The translations under genes and the position numbers were made by a program. A DNA stretch of 64,000 bases from Saccharopolyspora rosea (GTDB lineage Bacteria; Actinomycetota; Actinomycetes; Mycobacteriales; Pseudonocardiaceae). Within the stretch, counting starts at the first letter, position 1; every line of letters begins with the position of its first letter. The DNA lies in the NCBI RefSeq assembly GCF_025643595.1, contig NZ_CP102826.1, forward strand, positions 5,828,001 to 5,892,000. Reading direction: 5' to 3'. The notes under the pieces were generated by a model. It ran no database searches, was not told the DNA's origin, and was given only the letters and a program-made list of their open reading frames with translations. This document shows positions 36,766-45,506 of this stretch, in pieces.

Positions 36766-37479
36766 TCACATGCCGTTCAGCGCGGCGACCATCATCAGCA
36801 CCGAGCCCGCGAGCCCACCGACGAGGATGACCGCCGAGGCGACCAGCGCCGGACCGACCCGGTACAGGTGCCGCACCACCAGGTACGCCGCCGCGGCGAC
36901 GAGGAAGGGGAAGAACGCGAAGAAGGGGGCGAGCCAGGAACCCGCGCCCATCAAGACGACGCAACCCGCGGTGGCCAACGCCGACACCCGACCGCCGAAG
37001 TCCTTGCGGGTGGCCCGGTAGGTGAGCACACCGGCGAACACGGTGCTCCCGACCGGGAAGGAGAACGCCAGGAAGGCGCTGGACGCCAGGCAGCCCACCA
37101 GCCCGCCGACGAGGACGACCGCCGACACCGCCAACGCCGGGCCGACCGGGAGCAGGCCGCGCATCGCCAGGTGAACGGCCGCGGCGACGAGGAAGACGAA
37201 GAAGGGGAAGAGCGGTGAGAACGCGGAACTCGCGCCCACCAGGACGACACAACCCGCGGTGGCCAGCGCCGTTCCCCGCCTCCCGAAGTCCCGGCAGGTC
37301 AGCAGGTAGGTGACCGCACCGGCGACCACGGTGCTCCCGATGCGGAAGGGCAGGGTGAGGAGGAAGTCGGGTTGCATGCGCGCCAATCCCATCGTCTCGC
37401 TGGCGGGTGTCCGCTGCGGTGGACGCGCGGCGCCGACGGTGGATGCTCCACGAACGCCAGAAGTGCGATCGGTCTCCAC
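36766..37479 (-). CDS. Membrane protein made of two tandem homologous halves
   Basis: This 237-residue protein has about six to eight hydrophobic helices. Residues of about 38-130 and 131-230 are clearly similar: each half has GSTV-AG--TY, then DFG-R--ALATAGCVVL-GA, then a PF--F-FLVAAA stretch, and R-----GPAL--SAV-LVGGL. It arose by internal duplication. GTG 37479 has a GAGG site seven bases upstream; ATG 37377 is an alternative start closer to the first helix. The function is unknown. Confidence 0.65.
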   Translation of the reverse strand: METDRTSGVRGASTVGAARPPQRTPASETMGLARMQPDFLLTLPFRIGSTVVAGAVTYLLTCRDFGRRGTALATAGCVVLVGASSAFSPLFPFFVFLVAAAVHLAMRGLLPVGPALAVSAVVLVGGLVGCLASSAFLAFSFPVGSTVFAGVLTYRATRKDFGGRVSALATAGCVVLMGAGSWLAPFFAFFPFLVAAAAYLVVRHLYRVGPALVASAVILVGGLAGSVLMMVAALNGM

Positions 37480-37643
37480 CGCGCAACCTCATCGCACCTC
37501 GGACGTCGTAGGCCCTCCCGACCGCGAAACGCGACGACCGCGACCAACACCCGGGAAATCCCCCGGCTACCGGCGCGCGAACTGCGGCAGGAGCACTCGG
37601 TCGTGGGGAGGTCAGCAGGATGCTGAGCCAACGCGACCTCGTA

Positions 37644-38618
37644 TCAGATGTCGAGGCCGTACAAGGATGCCGCGTTGGCTGACGAGAACTTCTGACGTTC
37701 CACATCGGAAGAGAACTGAGCCAGGAAGGAACTGATTTCCTCCCGGGTCGGCTGCTGGAAGGGGTAATCAGTCGAGAAGATCAACCGGTCGACGGAGGTT
37801 GCCGCCAGGGCGTGGTGCAGGAGCGCCGGGTTGAGCATGCCGGAGGTGGCGATGAAGAAGTTCGACCGCATGTAGTCGGACACGGATCGTTGCAAGCCCG
37901 CGATACGAGAAAGGATGTCGGCCCGGTCCAACCAGAACAACAGCATCTCCCCCCAGTGGCCGAGCACGACCTGGAGGTCCGGATGCCGGTCGAAGGTGCC
38001 TCGGAGTACCAGCCGCAGTGCCGCTGTCGCGGCGTCCAGGTGCCACCCCCATCCGAACGTGGCGAGGGCGAGATCGGTCATGGGATCGAAGCCGCGGTAT
38101 GACGCGTCACGAACGGCAGGCGATGGCAGTTGAGGATGGATGAACACCGGTTGGCCGAGTTCCGCTGCGGCAGCGAAAAAGTCATCGTAGACGGGGTCAT
38201 CGAGGAAGAGGTCGCCCGATCGGCCGTAGACCATGGTGCCCACGTGCCCCATGCCCGCAGCTCGTTCAAGCTCGCCCGCGACGTCCGTTGGCGACGACAT
38301 GGGCAGCGTGGACAACGAACGAAATCGGTCCGGATGCCGGGCGACGGACGCTGCGGCCAGGTCGTTCGCGGCGCGGCTCAGCGCCAAGGCATTCTCGGGC
38401 GGCAGCGGCTGAGCTCCCGGCGGCGTCAGGGCGAGTATCGACATGTCGATGCCCTGGGCGTCCATCGCCGCGATGCGGCCCGCCCCCAGGTCCTCCAAAC
38501 GTTCCAGATGGTCGCCCATCTCGTTGAAGACAAGGCTTTCGTCGCGGTGCGGCACAGCGCGCAGGGCGGACGTCAGGTCCGGCATGATCCAGTGTTCTTC
38601 GACAGCGATGAGAGGCAT
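37644..38618 (-). CDS. Amidohydrolase family 2 protein (decarboxylase-like)
   Basis: This 324-residue metal-dependent hydrolase is related to ACMSD and gamma-resorcylate decarboxylase. It begins PLIAVEEHW, has a conserved P-V-F-I-H-P metal/active-site strand, LGHWGEML (second His) and FSTDYPFQ (late Asp). Such enzymes decarboxylate aromatic acids or hydrolyse lactones. ATG 38618 was chosen because homologues begin just there. It follows the SDR gene on the same strand with a 46-base gap, so the two probably form an operon, facing an Lrp-type regulator. Confidence 0.87.
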   Translation of the reverse strand: MPLIAVEEHWIMPDLTSALRAVPHRDESLVFNEMGDHLERLEDLGAGRIAAMDAQGIDMSILALTPPGAQPLPPENALALSRAANDLAAASVARHPDRFRSLSTLPMSSPTDVAGELERAAGMGHVGTMVYGRSGDLFLDDPVYDDFFAAAAELGQPVFIHPQLPSPAVRDASYRGFDPMTDLALATFGWGWHLDAATAALRLVLRGTFDRHPDLQVVLGHWGEMLLFWLDRADILSRIAGLQRSVSDYMRSNFFIATSGMLNPALLHHALAATSVDRLIFSTDYPFQQPTREEISSFLAQFSSDVERQKFSSANAASLYGLDI

Positions 38619-38664
38619 CGTCCTCGCCCTTGCCATTGCTCGGGTGTCGGCCACAGACGGGCAC

Positions 38665-39381
38665 TCACCAGGGCACGGTCTGCCCCGAGCGGTCCAGGTA
38701 CGCCAGACCGGGAGTGCCCAACTTGGACAGCAGGACGTCCACCAACAGCGGGACGCTCTCCTCAACGGTGAACGGTGCGTCCGGCCCCCCGAGCGCGGTG
38801 CGAATCCAGCCTGGCGCCAAGAGGACGAAGGCGCGCTGCGTCTCCGCCTGCCGGGCCGCGAAGCTGCGCATGAACATGTTCAAGGCCGCTTTGCTCCCCC
38901 GGTAGACCTCGCGGCCTGCGGTCGTGTTGTTCGTGATGCTGCCTTGCCCGGACGACATCGCTCCGATGAGTCCGGTGGGGGATACGAGATCTTCGAGCGC
39001 TTCGATGACGCGCATGGGGCTGAGCGCGTTGGTGATCATCACTTCGACGAAATCGGCTGTCGGAACCGCGCCGATCGGCGTCTGCTCGTTGTTCGTGGTG
39101 CCCGCGTTGACGAAGAGCAGGTCGAGCCGGCGTTGCGCGAGCCGCTCGTGCAGCGGCGCCAGGTGGTCGGGCTCGTTGATGTCGAGATGCTCGACGGTGA
39201 CGCGCCCGCCGGCTCGATCCGCGAGATCGTGCAGGGGCGTCCGGGCAGTGGTGTCACGGACCGTGCCGATGACGCTCCAACCCCTGTCGAGGAATTCGGC
39301 CGCCATCGCGTGACCGAGGCCGCGCGAGGCCCCGATGATGAGAGCGGTAGGCGTGTTCTGCTCTGCGGCAGTCGATGACAT
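38665..39381 (-). CDS. SDR-family oxidoreductase
   Basis: This 238-residue NAD(P)-dependent dehydrogenase has the Rossmann motif GASRGLGH (about residue 17), an FVNAGTT segment and the catalytic Y-R-G-S-K. A Ser precedes it in AMSSGQGS. It is the first gene of a probable operon with the amidohydrolase. It is divergent from the Lrp-type regulator, 165 bases away. The substrate is unknown. Confidence 0.92.
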   Translation of the reverse strand: MSSTAAEQNTPTALIIGASRGLGHAMAAEFLDRGWSVIGTVRDTTARTPLHDLADRAGGRVTVEHLDINEPDHLAPLHERLAQRRLDLLFVNAGTTNNEQTPIGAVPTADFVEVMITNALSPMRVIEALEDLVSPTGLIGAMSSGQGSITNNTTAGREVYRGSKAALNMFMRSFAARQAETQRAFVLLAPGWIRTALGGPDAPFTVEESVPLLVDVLLSKLGTPGLAYLDRSGQTVPW

Positions 39382-39546
39382 CCGGCGTCATCTCCGTTCT
39401 TGTGCGGTCAGCTCACATCGTGCGTCCGTCACCGGGACTGGCGTCGGTCGGTGATGCTGCTGCGGCTTTTCTTCTGCGCGTCGCAAGTCTGTCCGCTGCG
39501 CTGTCGTCGGGGCGACTCGACAAGGCCCAGCTGTAGGATTCCCTCC

Positions 39547-40596
39547 ATGGCAGGCGCACCGATGTCCGAGTCCGTCGCCGTCCAGCCCGACGATGTGCGA
39601 ATCATTCGTGCGCTGCAGATCGATCCGCGGGCTTCTTTCGCCTCGATAGCAGCCGCGCTCGGCCTCACCGAAAGCACTGTCAACCGCCGGTACCGGCGGC
39701 TGCGCGCTGATGGCGTCATCCGCATCGCCGGTGTGGTCAACCCGGGGGCGCTGGCGCAGAGCAGGTGGCTGGTGCGACTCCGCTGCCGCCCCGGCAGCGT
39801 CGAAGCGATCGCCGACGCACTCGCCAAGCGCGAGGACGTCAACTGGGTAGCCCTGAGCGCAGCCGGCTGCGAAATCACCTGCGCGACCCAGTCACGGACT
39901 CAAGAACAGCGCGAAGACCTGCTCGGGCGACGACTTCCGCGCACAGCGGCGGTGCTCGACGTCAACGCCTTCGCCATGCTGCGCCAATTCATGGGAGGCC
40001 GCGGCCACTACTGGGCCGCCCTGCAGGGCGCGCTGTCCCCGGAGCAGGAAGCCATGCTCGGCAGCGACGGTTCCCCTTTCACCGAGTCCCCGGTCGTCAC
40101 TCGCGATCCCGTGCGCCTGACAGCTGGGGACGAGAAGATCCTGAACGCTCTCGCCACGGACGGTCGCGCCAGTCTCGTGGACCTCGCCGCTGCGGCGGAC
40201 TCCACTCCAGGGCGCGTGTCACGCCGCCTTCGCGCTTTGCTCCGGCGCCGCGTCGTCCACATCGACGTCGAGATCGCCGCAGCCGCTTTGGGCTATCACG
40301 CTCGGGCGAACCTGTGGCTGCGCGTGCATCCGGCGGCGGTGAAGAACGCCGGACGCACGCTTGCGCAGGAACCCGAGATCGCCTTCGCCGCGGCCGTCTC
40401 CGGGCCCCACAACATCCACGCCGTCGCACACTGCCGAGACCTCGACGAACTCTTCGAATTCACCTCGGATCGCCTCGGGTCCTTGACCGGACTGCAGAGC
40501 ATGGAGGTCTCACCGGTACTGCGGCACGTCAAGCAGGCGGGCACGCTGCTGTCCGGCGACCGCCTCGTCGAGCCACCACGTACTCGACGAGCGTGA
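39547..40596 (+). CDS. Lrp/AsnC-family regulator with two HTH units
   Basis: This 349-residue regulator contains two AsnC-type winged helices, at about residues 12-60 (RIIRALQIDPRASFASIA) and about 195-240 (ILNALATDGRASLVDLAAAA). Each is followed by a ligand/oligomerisation domain, a doubled arrangement frequent in actinomycetes. It probably governs the divergent SDR-amidohydrolase operon. ATG 39547 is preferred because frames further upstream are low-complexity; ATG 39562 is possible. Confidence 0.88.
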   Translation: MAGAPMSESVAVQPDDVRIIRALQIDPRASFASIAAALGLTESTVNRRYRRLRADGVIRIAGVVNPGALAQSRWLVRLRCRPGSVEAIADALAKREDVNWVALSAAGCEITCATQSRTQEQREDLLGRRLPRTAAVLDVNAFAMLRQFMGGRGHYWAALQGALSPEQEAMLGSDGSPFTESPVVTRDPVRLTAGDEKILNALATDGRASLVDLAAAADSTPGRVSRRLRALLRRRVVHIDVEIAAAALGYHARANLWLRVHPAAVKNAGRTLAQEPEIAFAAAVSGPHNIHAVAHCRDLDELFEFTSDRLGSLTGLQSMEVSPVLRHVKQAGTLLSGDRLVEPPRTRRA

Positions 40597-40750
40597 CCGA
40601 AGGCGGGCCCGGCGGGCCCGCACTCCTGCCGCCGTTCCACGGCCGCGGATCTGGTCGGTGAATACCCGATTCGCGCGTCGCTGTCGCCGGGCTGGTGGGC
40701 ACTGCCGGCCGGGTTCACCGAAGCCCGCAATGCTCCCGCAAAGCGAAAAT

Positions 40751-40779
40751 CCCCTGCCGACGAAGCTCGTCGACAGGGG
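40751..40779 (-). terminator. tRNA terminator
   Basis: The stem CCCCTG-C-CGACGA (40751-40763) pairs with TCGTCG-A-CAGGGG (40767-40779) around AGC, with one mismatch. It lies 20 bases beyond the 3' end of the tRNA-Val fragment on the same strand, where a tRNA terminator is expected. Confidence 0.75.
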
Positions 40780-40798
40780 CTCTGAACTACCAGAACAG

Positions 40799-40850
40799 TG
40801 GTGCGCGATGCTGGGATTGAACCAGCGACCTCTACCGTGTCAAGGTAGCT
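40799..40850 (-). other. 3' half of tRNA-Val(GAC): attachment site scar
   Basis: Read on the minus strand this has the anticodon stem-loop (CTACC-TTGACAC-GGTAG, anticodon GAC), a variable loop, a perfect T arm (GCTGG-TTCAATC-CCAGC), the 3' acceptor strand ATCGCGC-A and an encoded CCA. The 5' acceptor strand and D arm are absent; unrelated sequence begins right after the anticodon stem. Integrative elements that use tRNA 3' ends leave exactly this scar at one end. The element lies to the right, and the rebuilt tRNA should be beyond the window. Confidence 0.8.
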
Positions 40851-41261
40851 GTCCACATCGCCATGACCTGCACAAACAGAGAATCGGCTGGTCAGCGCGG
40901 TGTTGCCAGAAGCCGTCGCATGCCGTTCGCTGCCGTTTGGCGCACGCGTCGGCTCCCACATTGCTCCCATCATGCGGCTCCCAACTTAGTGAAGTTATGA
41001 TATTGGTCACGCTATAACCATGGAAGAATTCCATCTCGCTGTACGGCTGATGTCTGTCGGAGACAAGTATCTCGACGGCTACGCTGGCGTCCGTGCTGCC
41101 GCAGGCATCCCCGCACCTTCTCCCTGTGCGCACCGCCACCCTGCCGCGGCCGCAGCGCGGGGTCGAAGCGATGGCGCTCCGCGCATCGGCGGGGCCCCGG
41201 CACGTGCGACTGCGGAACCTGGTGTCCCAATGCTTCGAGCACCTCTGGTTTCCGGACCGCT
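40851..41261. other. Element end, no supported gene
   Basis: About 400 bases between the tRNA scar and the first clear gene of the element. The sequence near the scar contains repeated GGGAGC-type words on the minus strand (about 40960-41000). Open frames here are short, overlap on several strands and match no family. Confidence 0.4.
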
Positions 41262-42107
41262 TCACCGATCTTCAGGGCTGGTACGGCTCGGCGCTTCGGC
41301 ATCGATGGCGTGCTCCCGCCTGCGTGCGACGTAGAGAACGGCACCGAGTATGGCCACCGCGACGAGCACGATCCCGGTGAAGATCATGAGGGCGGGTCCC
41401 AGCAGGTCCGGTCGGAACAGGTACATCGCGCCGAAGACCGCGGCGATGACCAGGAGGAGTGTCCAGGCGGCGCGGTCTGGGATCTTGGGGCGGATGGTCT
41501 GCCGTGCGCGTCCTTCGAGTTCGGGCCGTAGCCGGAGCATTCCGGCGGCGAGGTTGTTGATCTCGGCGCCGTGGTGCACCGAGTGCGTCACGCCGTTGTA
41601 GACCAGGGCCCAGAGTTGGGGGTTGGCTTCCAGGTCGCTGAGGGAGGTGCGCAGGTGGCGTCCGTCGGTGTCGCGGAGTCGGAGCGTCCAGCCGAACCAC
41701 ACGCCGCGCAGCGTGATGTGGGTGAGCTGGTAGGTGTCGACCCAGCGTCGGTTGACGCGCAGCCAGTCGGCCCCGGCGGTGAGCCGGACTCCCCACTCGC
41801 GGAAGAGGGTGATCAGGAAGACGGCTGCGAGCAGGCACCACGCGAAGGGGTCGGAGGCCCACGCGCCACCGCCGTCCGAGATCGAAAAGATGATCATGGT
41901 GACGACGGTGAGCACGCATCCCGTCGCGGGGGCCAGCCACCAGGGGTTTCCCTGCGCTTCCAGCGTCGGTCCACGTCCGTGTGGGGCGGTATCGCCGGCG
42001 CCGGGTTGTCCCGATTGCGCGGCCGACAGGCCCAGTACCGCGGGTGCTGCCGGTGGGCGTGGTTCTCCGGTCGCCGGGTCCGGCTTGGGGGGAAGGTTCG
42101 TCGTCAT
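41262..42107 (-). CDS. Multi-pass membrane hypothetical protein (element)
   Basis: This 281-residue protein has a Pro-rich N-terminus of about 60 residues and two pairs of hydrophobic helices (about 62-85 and 95-112, then 222-242 and 248-270). They flank a soluble middle part with VNRRWVDTYQLTHITLRG, a beta-rich segment like a PH-type domain. ATG 42107 was chosen; the longer frame has low-complexity Thr repeats and is unlikely. It follows the WXG operon on the same strand. Confidence 0.65.
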   Translation of the reverse strand: MTTNLPPKPDPATGEPRPPAAPAVLGLSAAQSGQPGAGDTAPHGRGPTLEAQGNPWWLAPATGCVLTVVTMIIFSISDGGGAWASDPFAWCLLAAVFLITLFREWGVRLTAGADWLRVNRRWVDTYQLTHITLRGVWFGWTLRLRDTDGRHLRTSLSDLEANPQLWALVYNGVTHSVHHGAEINNLAAGMLRLRPELEGRARQTIRPKIPDRAAWTLLLVIAAVFGAMYLFRPDLLGPALMIFTGIVLVAVAILGAVLYVARRREHAIDAEAPSRTSPEDR

Positions 42108-42126
42108 CGCGCAGCGACCGTATCCG

Positions 42127-43251
42127 CTAGTGGTAGTAGTGGTGGTCGATGTAGTAGCCGACGCCCGCGGCGGCCACGGTGCCCAGCAGCAGGGTTCCGC
42201 CGCTGGCGACGACACCGCTGATGTAGCCCGCCGAGGCGGCGGCGGTCATGAAAATGCCGACCGCGGCGCCGGTGGCGCTGGTGGCCACTCCCTTGGTGAC
42301 CGCCTTTTCCTTGGGGACGCCGGAGTCGATCTCCTTCTTGACGTTGTAGACGGTGACGATGCCGCCGACGATACCCACGCCCCTGATGGACTTCCCGGCC
42401 AGTTGCTTGCCGATCGCCGAGCCGGGGATCTTCGCGTCGAGGTTCTTGGCCGACTGCGCGGCGGTTTCGGCCGTGCGCACCTTGCCCGCCCACATGATCT
42501 GGTTCGACAAGACCTTCTGCCGGTCCGCCGGGGTCAGGGTGGGGTCATCGAGGACGGCGAGGGCGCCCTCGGCGCGTGCTTGCGCGGTGGAGGCGACATC
42601 GGCGAGTGCTTTGGCGGTCGTGTGCGGTCCGCTGTACGCGCCGGTCAGCATCGGTGCCCATGCCCAGCCTTTCGGCACGAGATAGCTGCCGAGGTCCTTG
42701 TTCATGCTGATCGCGGCGATCAGCGTCTCGTGCGCGGCGTTTTCGTCGGCGCGTGCGTCGTCGACGGTGACCTTGACTTCGTTCCAGACGTCGCACTTGG
42801 CCCCGTAGTCGGCCAGGATGCGCTTGTCTTCCGGGGAGCGTTCCCGGTTTTCACGCCGAGCCCCGGGTCCCGGGTTGTAAAGGGGGATGTCGGGTTTCGG
42901 CGGTTCCTCGATCGTTGTTTCGGTGACGACCAAGCCGCCTTGGCGCGCGACCATGCGGGCCTGGTCGATCCGGGTGGTGACGGTGGCGATCGAGTTGGCG
43001 AAGTTCTCCAGCGCGATCTTGGCGCGATTCAGGAACTCGGCAACCTGGTCGGCGTCTCCGGCGTTGTCGGACACCAGGTCCCGGAACGCGTCACCGGCAT
43101 CGCCTTCCCACATCGACTCCGACTCGGACTTCGCCCGGTGCAGTCCCGTACCGAGGTCGTGCATGCCCGCACAGACCGCGGCCAACCAGCGCGCGGCTTC
43201 CCGGCACGACCCGGGATCGGCCTCGACGACCGTGTTGATCGAGTGCCCCAT
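42127..43251 (-). CDS. WXG100-like protein with large C-terminal domain
   Basis: This 374-residue protein has a helical N-terminal region (about 1-105) with Trp-x-Gly in SMWEGDAGDAFR, the turn of WXG100 type VII secretion substrates. A Pro-containing linker and a helical middle follow. The C-terminus is rich in Gly, Ala and Val and predicted to insert in membranes, ending HHYYH. It may be a secreted effector or pore-like toxin; that is inference. Its ATG overlaps the stop of the EspC-like gene by one base. Confidence 0.7.
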   Translation of the reverse strand: MGHSINTVVEADPGSCREAARWLAAVCAGMHDLGTGLHRAKSESESMWEGDAGDAFRDLVSDNAGDADQVAEFLNRAKIALENFANSIATVTTRIDQARMVARQGGLVVTETTIEEPPKPDIPLYNPGPGARRENRERSPEDKRILADYGAKCDVWNEVKVTVDDARADENAAHETLIAAISMNKDLGSYLVPKGWAWAPMLTGAYSGPHTTAKALADVASTAQARAEGALAVLDDPTLTPADRQKVLSNQIMWAGKVRTAETAAQSAKNLDAKIPGSAIGKQLAGKSIRGVGIVGGIVTVYNVKKEIDSGVPKEKAVTKGVATSATGAAVGIFMTAAASAGYISGVVASGGTLLLGTVAAAGVGYYIDHHYYH

Positions 43252-43538
43252 CAGTTCCCCCCACGACCGTGGGGCATGTTCTCGGCAGCCCCGTCGTCGG
43301 TCTTGAGGTAATCCGTGCGGCCGGCCGCGACCTCATCAGCCGTGCGCAGCGTGCCGTCCAACAGCCCCGCCGAGGCGCGCAGCAGCGTCGCGATCGCGGC
43401 CTGCACCTCGGGCGAGGACTTCCCGGCGTTGACCTCACTGACCGGGTTCTTCGCCGCCGCATCGAGTTTGGCGGTCGAGGTGCGCATGTCGTCGGCCACC
43501 CGGCGCAGCGCGTCCGGGTTGACATTGATGCCGGTCAT
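43251..43538 (-). CDS. EspC-like type VII secretion-associated protein
   Basis: This 95-residue helical protein begins INVNPDALRRVADDMRTS, the pattern of EspC/ESX-1-associated small proteins that accompany secreted WXG100-type partners. It overlaps its neighbours on both sides (four bases with the SAV_915-like gene, one base with the WXG gene), so the three are translated together. It may be the co-secreted partner or chaperone of the large WXG protein. Confidence 0.7.
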   Translation of the reverse strand: MTGINVNPDALRRVADDMRTSTAKLDAAAKNPVSEVNAGKSSPEVQAAIATLLRASAGLLDGTLRTADEVAAGRTDYLKTDDGAAENMPHGRGGN

Positions 43539-43918
43539 GAGTTGCGACCTTCCCCCTCGGTCTCGTGCGTGTGCCGGAACTCCTCGGGTAGCTCAATCCC
43601 CCACAGCACTTGTGCGGCGCCGACGTCGGACTGCACGTGCGAGACCCTGTCGCGAGGAATCGCGATCCACGGTTGTGCCTCGCCGCAGCAGGCCACCAGC
43701 TCTTCCAGGGAGTTGTAGGCCAGCATCACCAGGCGATCGTGACCGTCGCGACGCAGCTCGATGCGGGCTTCCTGATCATCCGGGCCGACGCGCTCGCTGG
43801 GCACATAGACGGTCGCGGCGACCTCCTCGGATTCGAACCCGGAGAACTCCGAGCCGAGCACGGCAGGGGCCTCAGAATCCCACTCCTCGCCCCACGCTTG
43901 GCTGCCATCCCGGCGCAC
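43535..43918 (-). CDS. SAV_915-family protein
   Basis: This 127-residue soluble protein has VYVPSERVGPDDQEARIELRR-type beta strands followed by LVMLAYNSLEELVACCGEAQPW and ending PEEFRH. It matches the SAV_915 family, related to SseB-type proteins and often found beside type VII secretion-like genes. It is the first gene of the WXG operon. The function is unknown. Confidence 0.7.
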   Translation of the reverse strand: MRRDGSQAWGEEWDSEAPAVLGSEFSGFESEEVAATVYVPSERVGPDDQEARIELRRDGHDRLVMLAYNSLEELVACCGEAQPWIAIPRDRVSHVQSDVGAAQVLWGIELPEEFRHTHETEGEGRNS

Positions 43919-44043
43919 ACCAACACCCTTCCTGCTCTCTCATCCGGCCCCGCACCGTATCCGACCGCGGCTGGCAAGGAGGCCACGTGTGAGTCAGCCC
44001 CACCTCCAAGATCACCCGGACAGTCGAGTCGAAGAAAACACAC

Positions 44044-44082
44044 GAGGCCGGTGCCGTAGATCATCTCTACAGCACCGGCCTC
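44044..44082 (-). terminator. Hairpin terminator
   Basis: Seventeen-base arms (44044-44060 and 44066-44082) pair with one mismatch around TCATC. It lies beyond the stop of the small acidic peptide frame (minus strand) and upstream of the WXG operon. Confidence 0.75.
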
Positions 44083-44105
44083 GGAGCTAGGTAGCGGAGA
44101 ACTAC

Positions 44106-44237
44106 TCAGTCACCGTCTTCATCCGCGTCGTCCTCACCATCCACACGACTGCCGACTCCAGTAGCTACCGGATCGACGTCAACGGGCACCGGAACCGGCG
44201 GACCCGTGACCTCGCTCGGCTGGTCGGGGTGAGACAT
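44106..44237 (-). CDS. Small acidic peptide
   Basis: ATG 44237, preceded by GGAAGAG, opens a 43-residue frame rich in Pro and Val that ends in an acidic tail (VDGEDDADEDGD). A good terminator follows its stop at once, which supports a transcribed unit. No family recognised. It may be a small regulatory or structural peptide of the element. Confidence 0.45.
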   Translation of the reverse strand: MSHPDQPSEVTGPPVPVPVDVDPVATGVGSRVDGEDDADEDGD

Positions 44238-44364
44238 CGAACTCTTCCGGAAAGGGGGCGCCTATCGAAAATGGGAAGGCGGGCGGCTGGAGAGGATCAT
44301 TCGGTGTGCCGCCCGCCTAGGATGGGGTCACGCTAGATAGCATCACCTCCTGTCTATCTTCGTC

Positions 44365-44736
44365 ATGCCAGCCGCGCGGCGCGCGTCTTTGAGTGCGGCC
44401 GCCATCTCGCTACCGCCCTCCCTCAGCACGGAACCTGTAGCTGGCGCATTGGATGTGGCCGAGGCCCGGCCGGGGGCGGGGTGCCCTGGGCCGGGCACGC
44501 CGTACTCGCGCGCGTTCGGGTTGCACGCCGCGTCCCCCGACTGCGACGTCGTGCTCACGCACTCCACGGCCGGACGCCCTGGTGAACAGGCACGCGCGAC
44601 GTGGGCGATCACCTGGACGGTGTCCTGGCGCGGATTCGACGGCACCGCCCCGGTTGCTGGCACGCTGCCGCCGATGACCTCCCGGGCCACCACCGAACTC
44701 GCTGTCGCCGAGGCGCAATCGGTGACCACTGGCTAA
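44365..44736 (+). pseudogene. C-terminal remnant of a secreted protein usually preceding SAF genes
   Basis: The frame encodes CPGPGTPYSRAFGLHAAS, then a Cys-containing segment and ARATWAITWTVSWRGF, ending VAEAQSVTTG. In streptomycete plasmids and elements a larger secreted protein, often named ATP/GTP-binding protein, ends with this pattern just before the SAF gene. The N-terminal two thirds are missing. It is either truncated or a short form. Confidence 0.45.
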
Positions 44737-44799
44737 AGCCGTAGAACACGTTTCTCCTGTATTTTTCGTTGATTCCTTCCTTTCTGCACCGGGAGAGGT

Positions 44800-45480
44800 A
44801 TGTCCACAACAGACACGTCACACGTAACGAGCCACCGCGCCGAGACGGACACCCCTACCTCGCCGCGGGTGCCGCGGAAGCGGCGCACCGGGGTGTGGAT
44901 CGCTGCGGGAGTGCTCGTCGTGGCCGGGACCGTCGGGAATGCCGCGTTGATCAACGCGCTGGCGGATCGGGCACCAGTGCTGGTGCTGGCCCGGGACGTT
45001 TCGTGGGGGCAGCGGATCTCGGCTGAGGACGTGCAGCCCGTCTCACTGCCCGCCGCGGTCGGCCGCTACGCGGTGTCGGAGTCCGAGCGTGCTCAGGTCA
45101 TCGGTCGTACCGCTGCCGAGAACCTCCACGCCGGGCAGCTCCTCGGCCGCCGAGACACCACCCGCCAGGCCGTCCCCGGCCCCGGGCAGCGCGTGATCGG
45201 CGTTCGGCTCGAAATCGGCCGGTTCCCCGCGCGCGGGTTGATCGCCGACGATTCTGTCGCGGTCCGCCCCGCCCCGAGATCTTTCGGCACGGGATCTCCT
45301 GGGGAAGAGAGCTCGTCACCAGGTGCGGAGTTCTTCGCGCGGGTGGTGCGGGTCTCGCCGCCGGATGCGGACGGGGCGATCACCGCTGATTTGCTTATCG
45401 CTGATTCCACCGCTGCGACCGCTGTCGCCGCTGCCATCCAAGGCGCCCAGGTCAGCCTCCTCGGCCCTGCCCAGCACTGA
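44800..45480 (+). CDS. SAF-domain protein (CpaB/RcpC-like)
   Basis: This 226-residue protein has one N-terminal membrane helix (about 30-50) and a SAF domain (VLVLARDVSWGQRISAEDVQPV and GRTAAENLHAGQLL). It is the CpaB-like component that assists export of Flp-type pili. It opens the Tad-like locus. ATG 44800 follows GGGAGAGG. Its stop is 26 bases before the TadZ-like gene. Confidence 0.82.
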   Translation: MSTTDTSHVTSHRAETDTPTSPRVPRKRRTGVWIAAGVLVVAGTVGNAALINALADRAPVLVLARDVSWGQRISAEDVQPVSLPAAVGRYAVSESERAQVIGRTAAENLHAGQLLGRRDTTRQAVPGPGQRVIGVRLEIGRFPARGLIADDSVAVRPAPRSFGTGSPGEESSSPGAEFFARVVRVSPPDADGAITADLLIADSTAATAVAAAIQGAQVSLLGPAQH

Positions 45481-45506
45481 CGCTCCTACGATGAAAAGAC
45501 CCTCTC

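Noticed and set aside
40840-41344. Overlapping short frames beside the tRNA scar
   Set aside because: Several frames on both strands overlap, none has a ribosome site or recognisable domain; one contains the typical false translation of a tRNA (VAGSIPASR).
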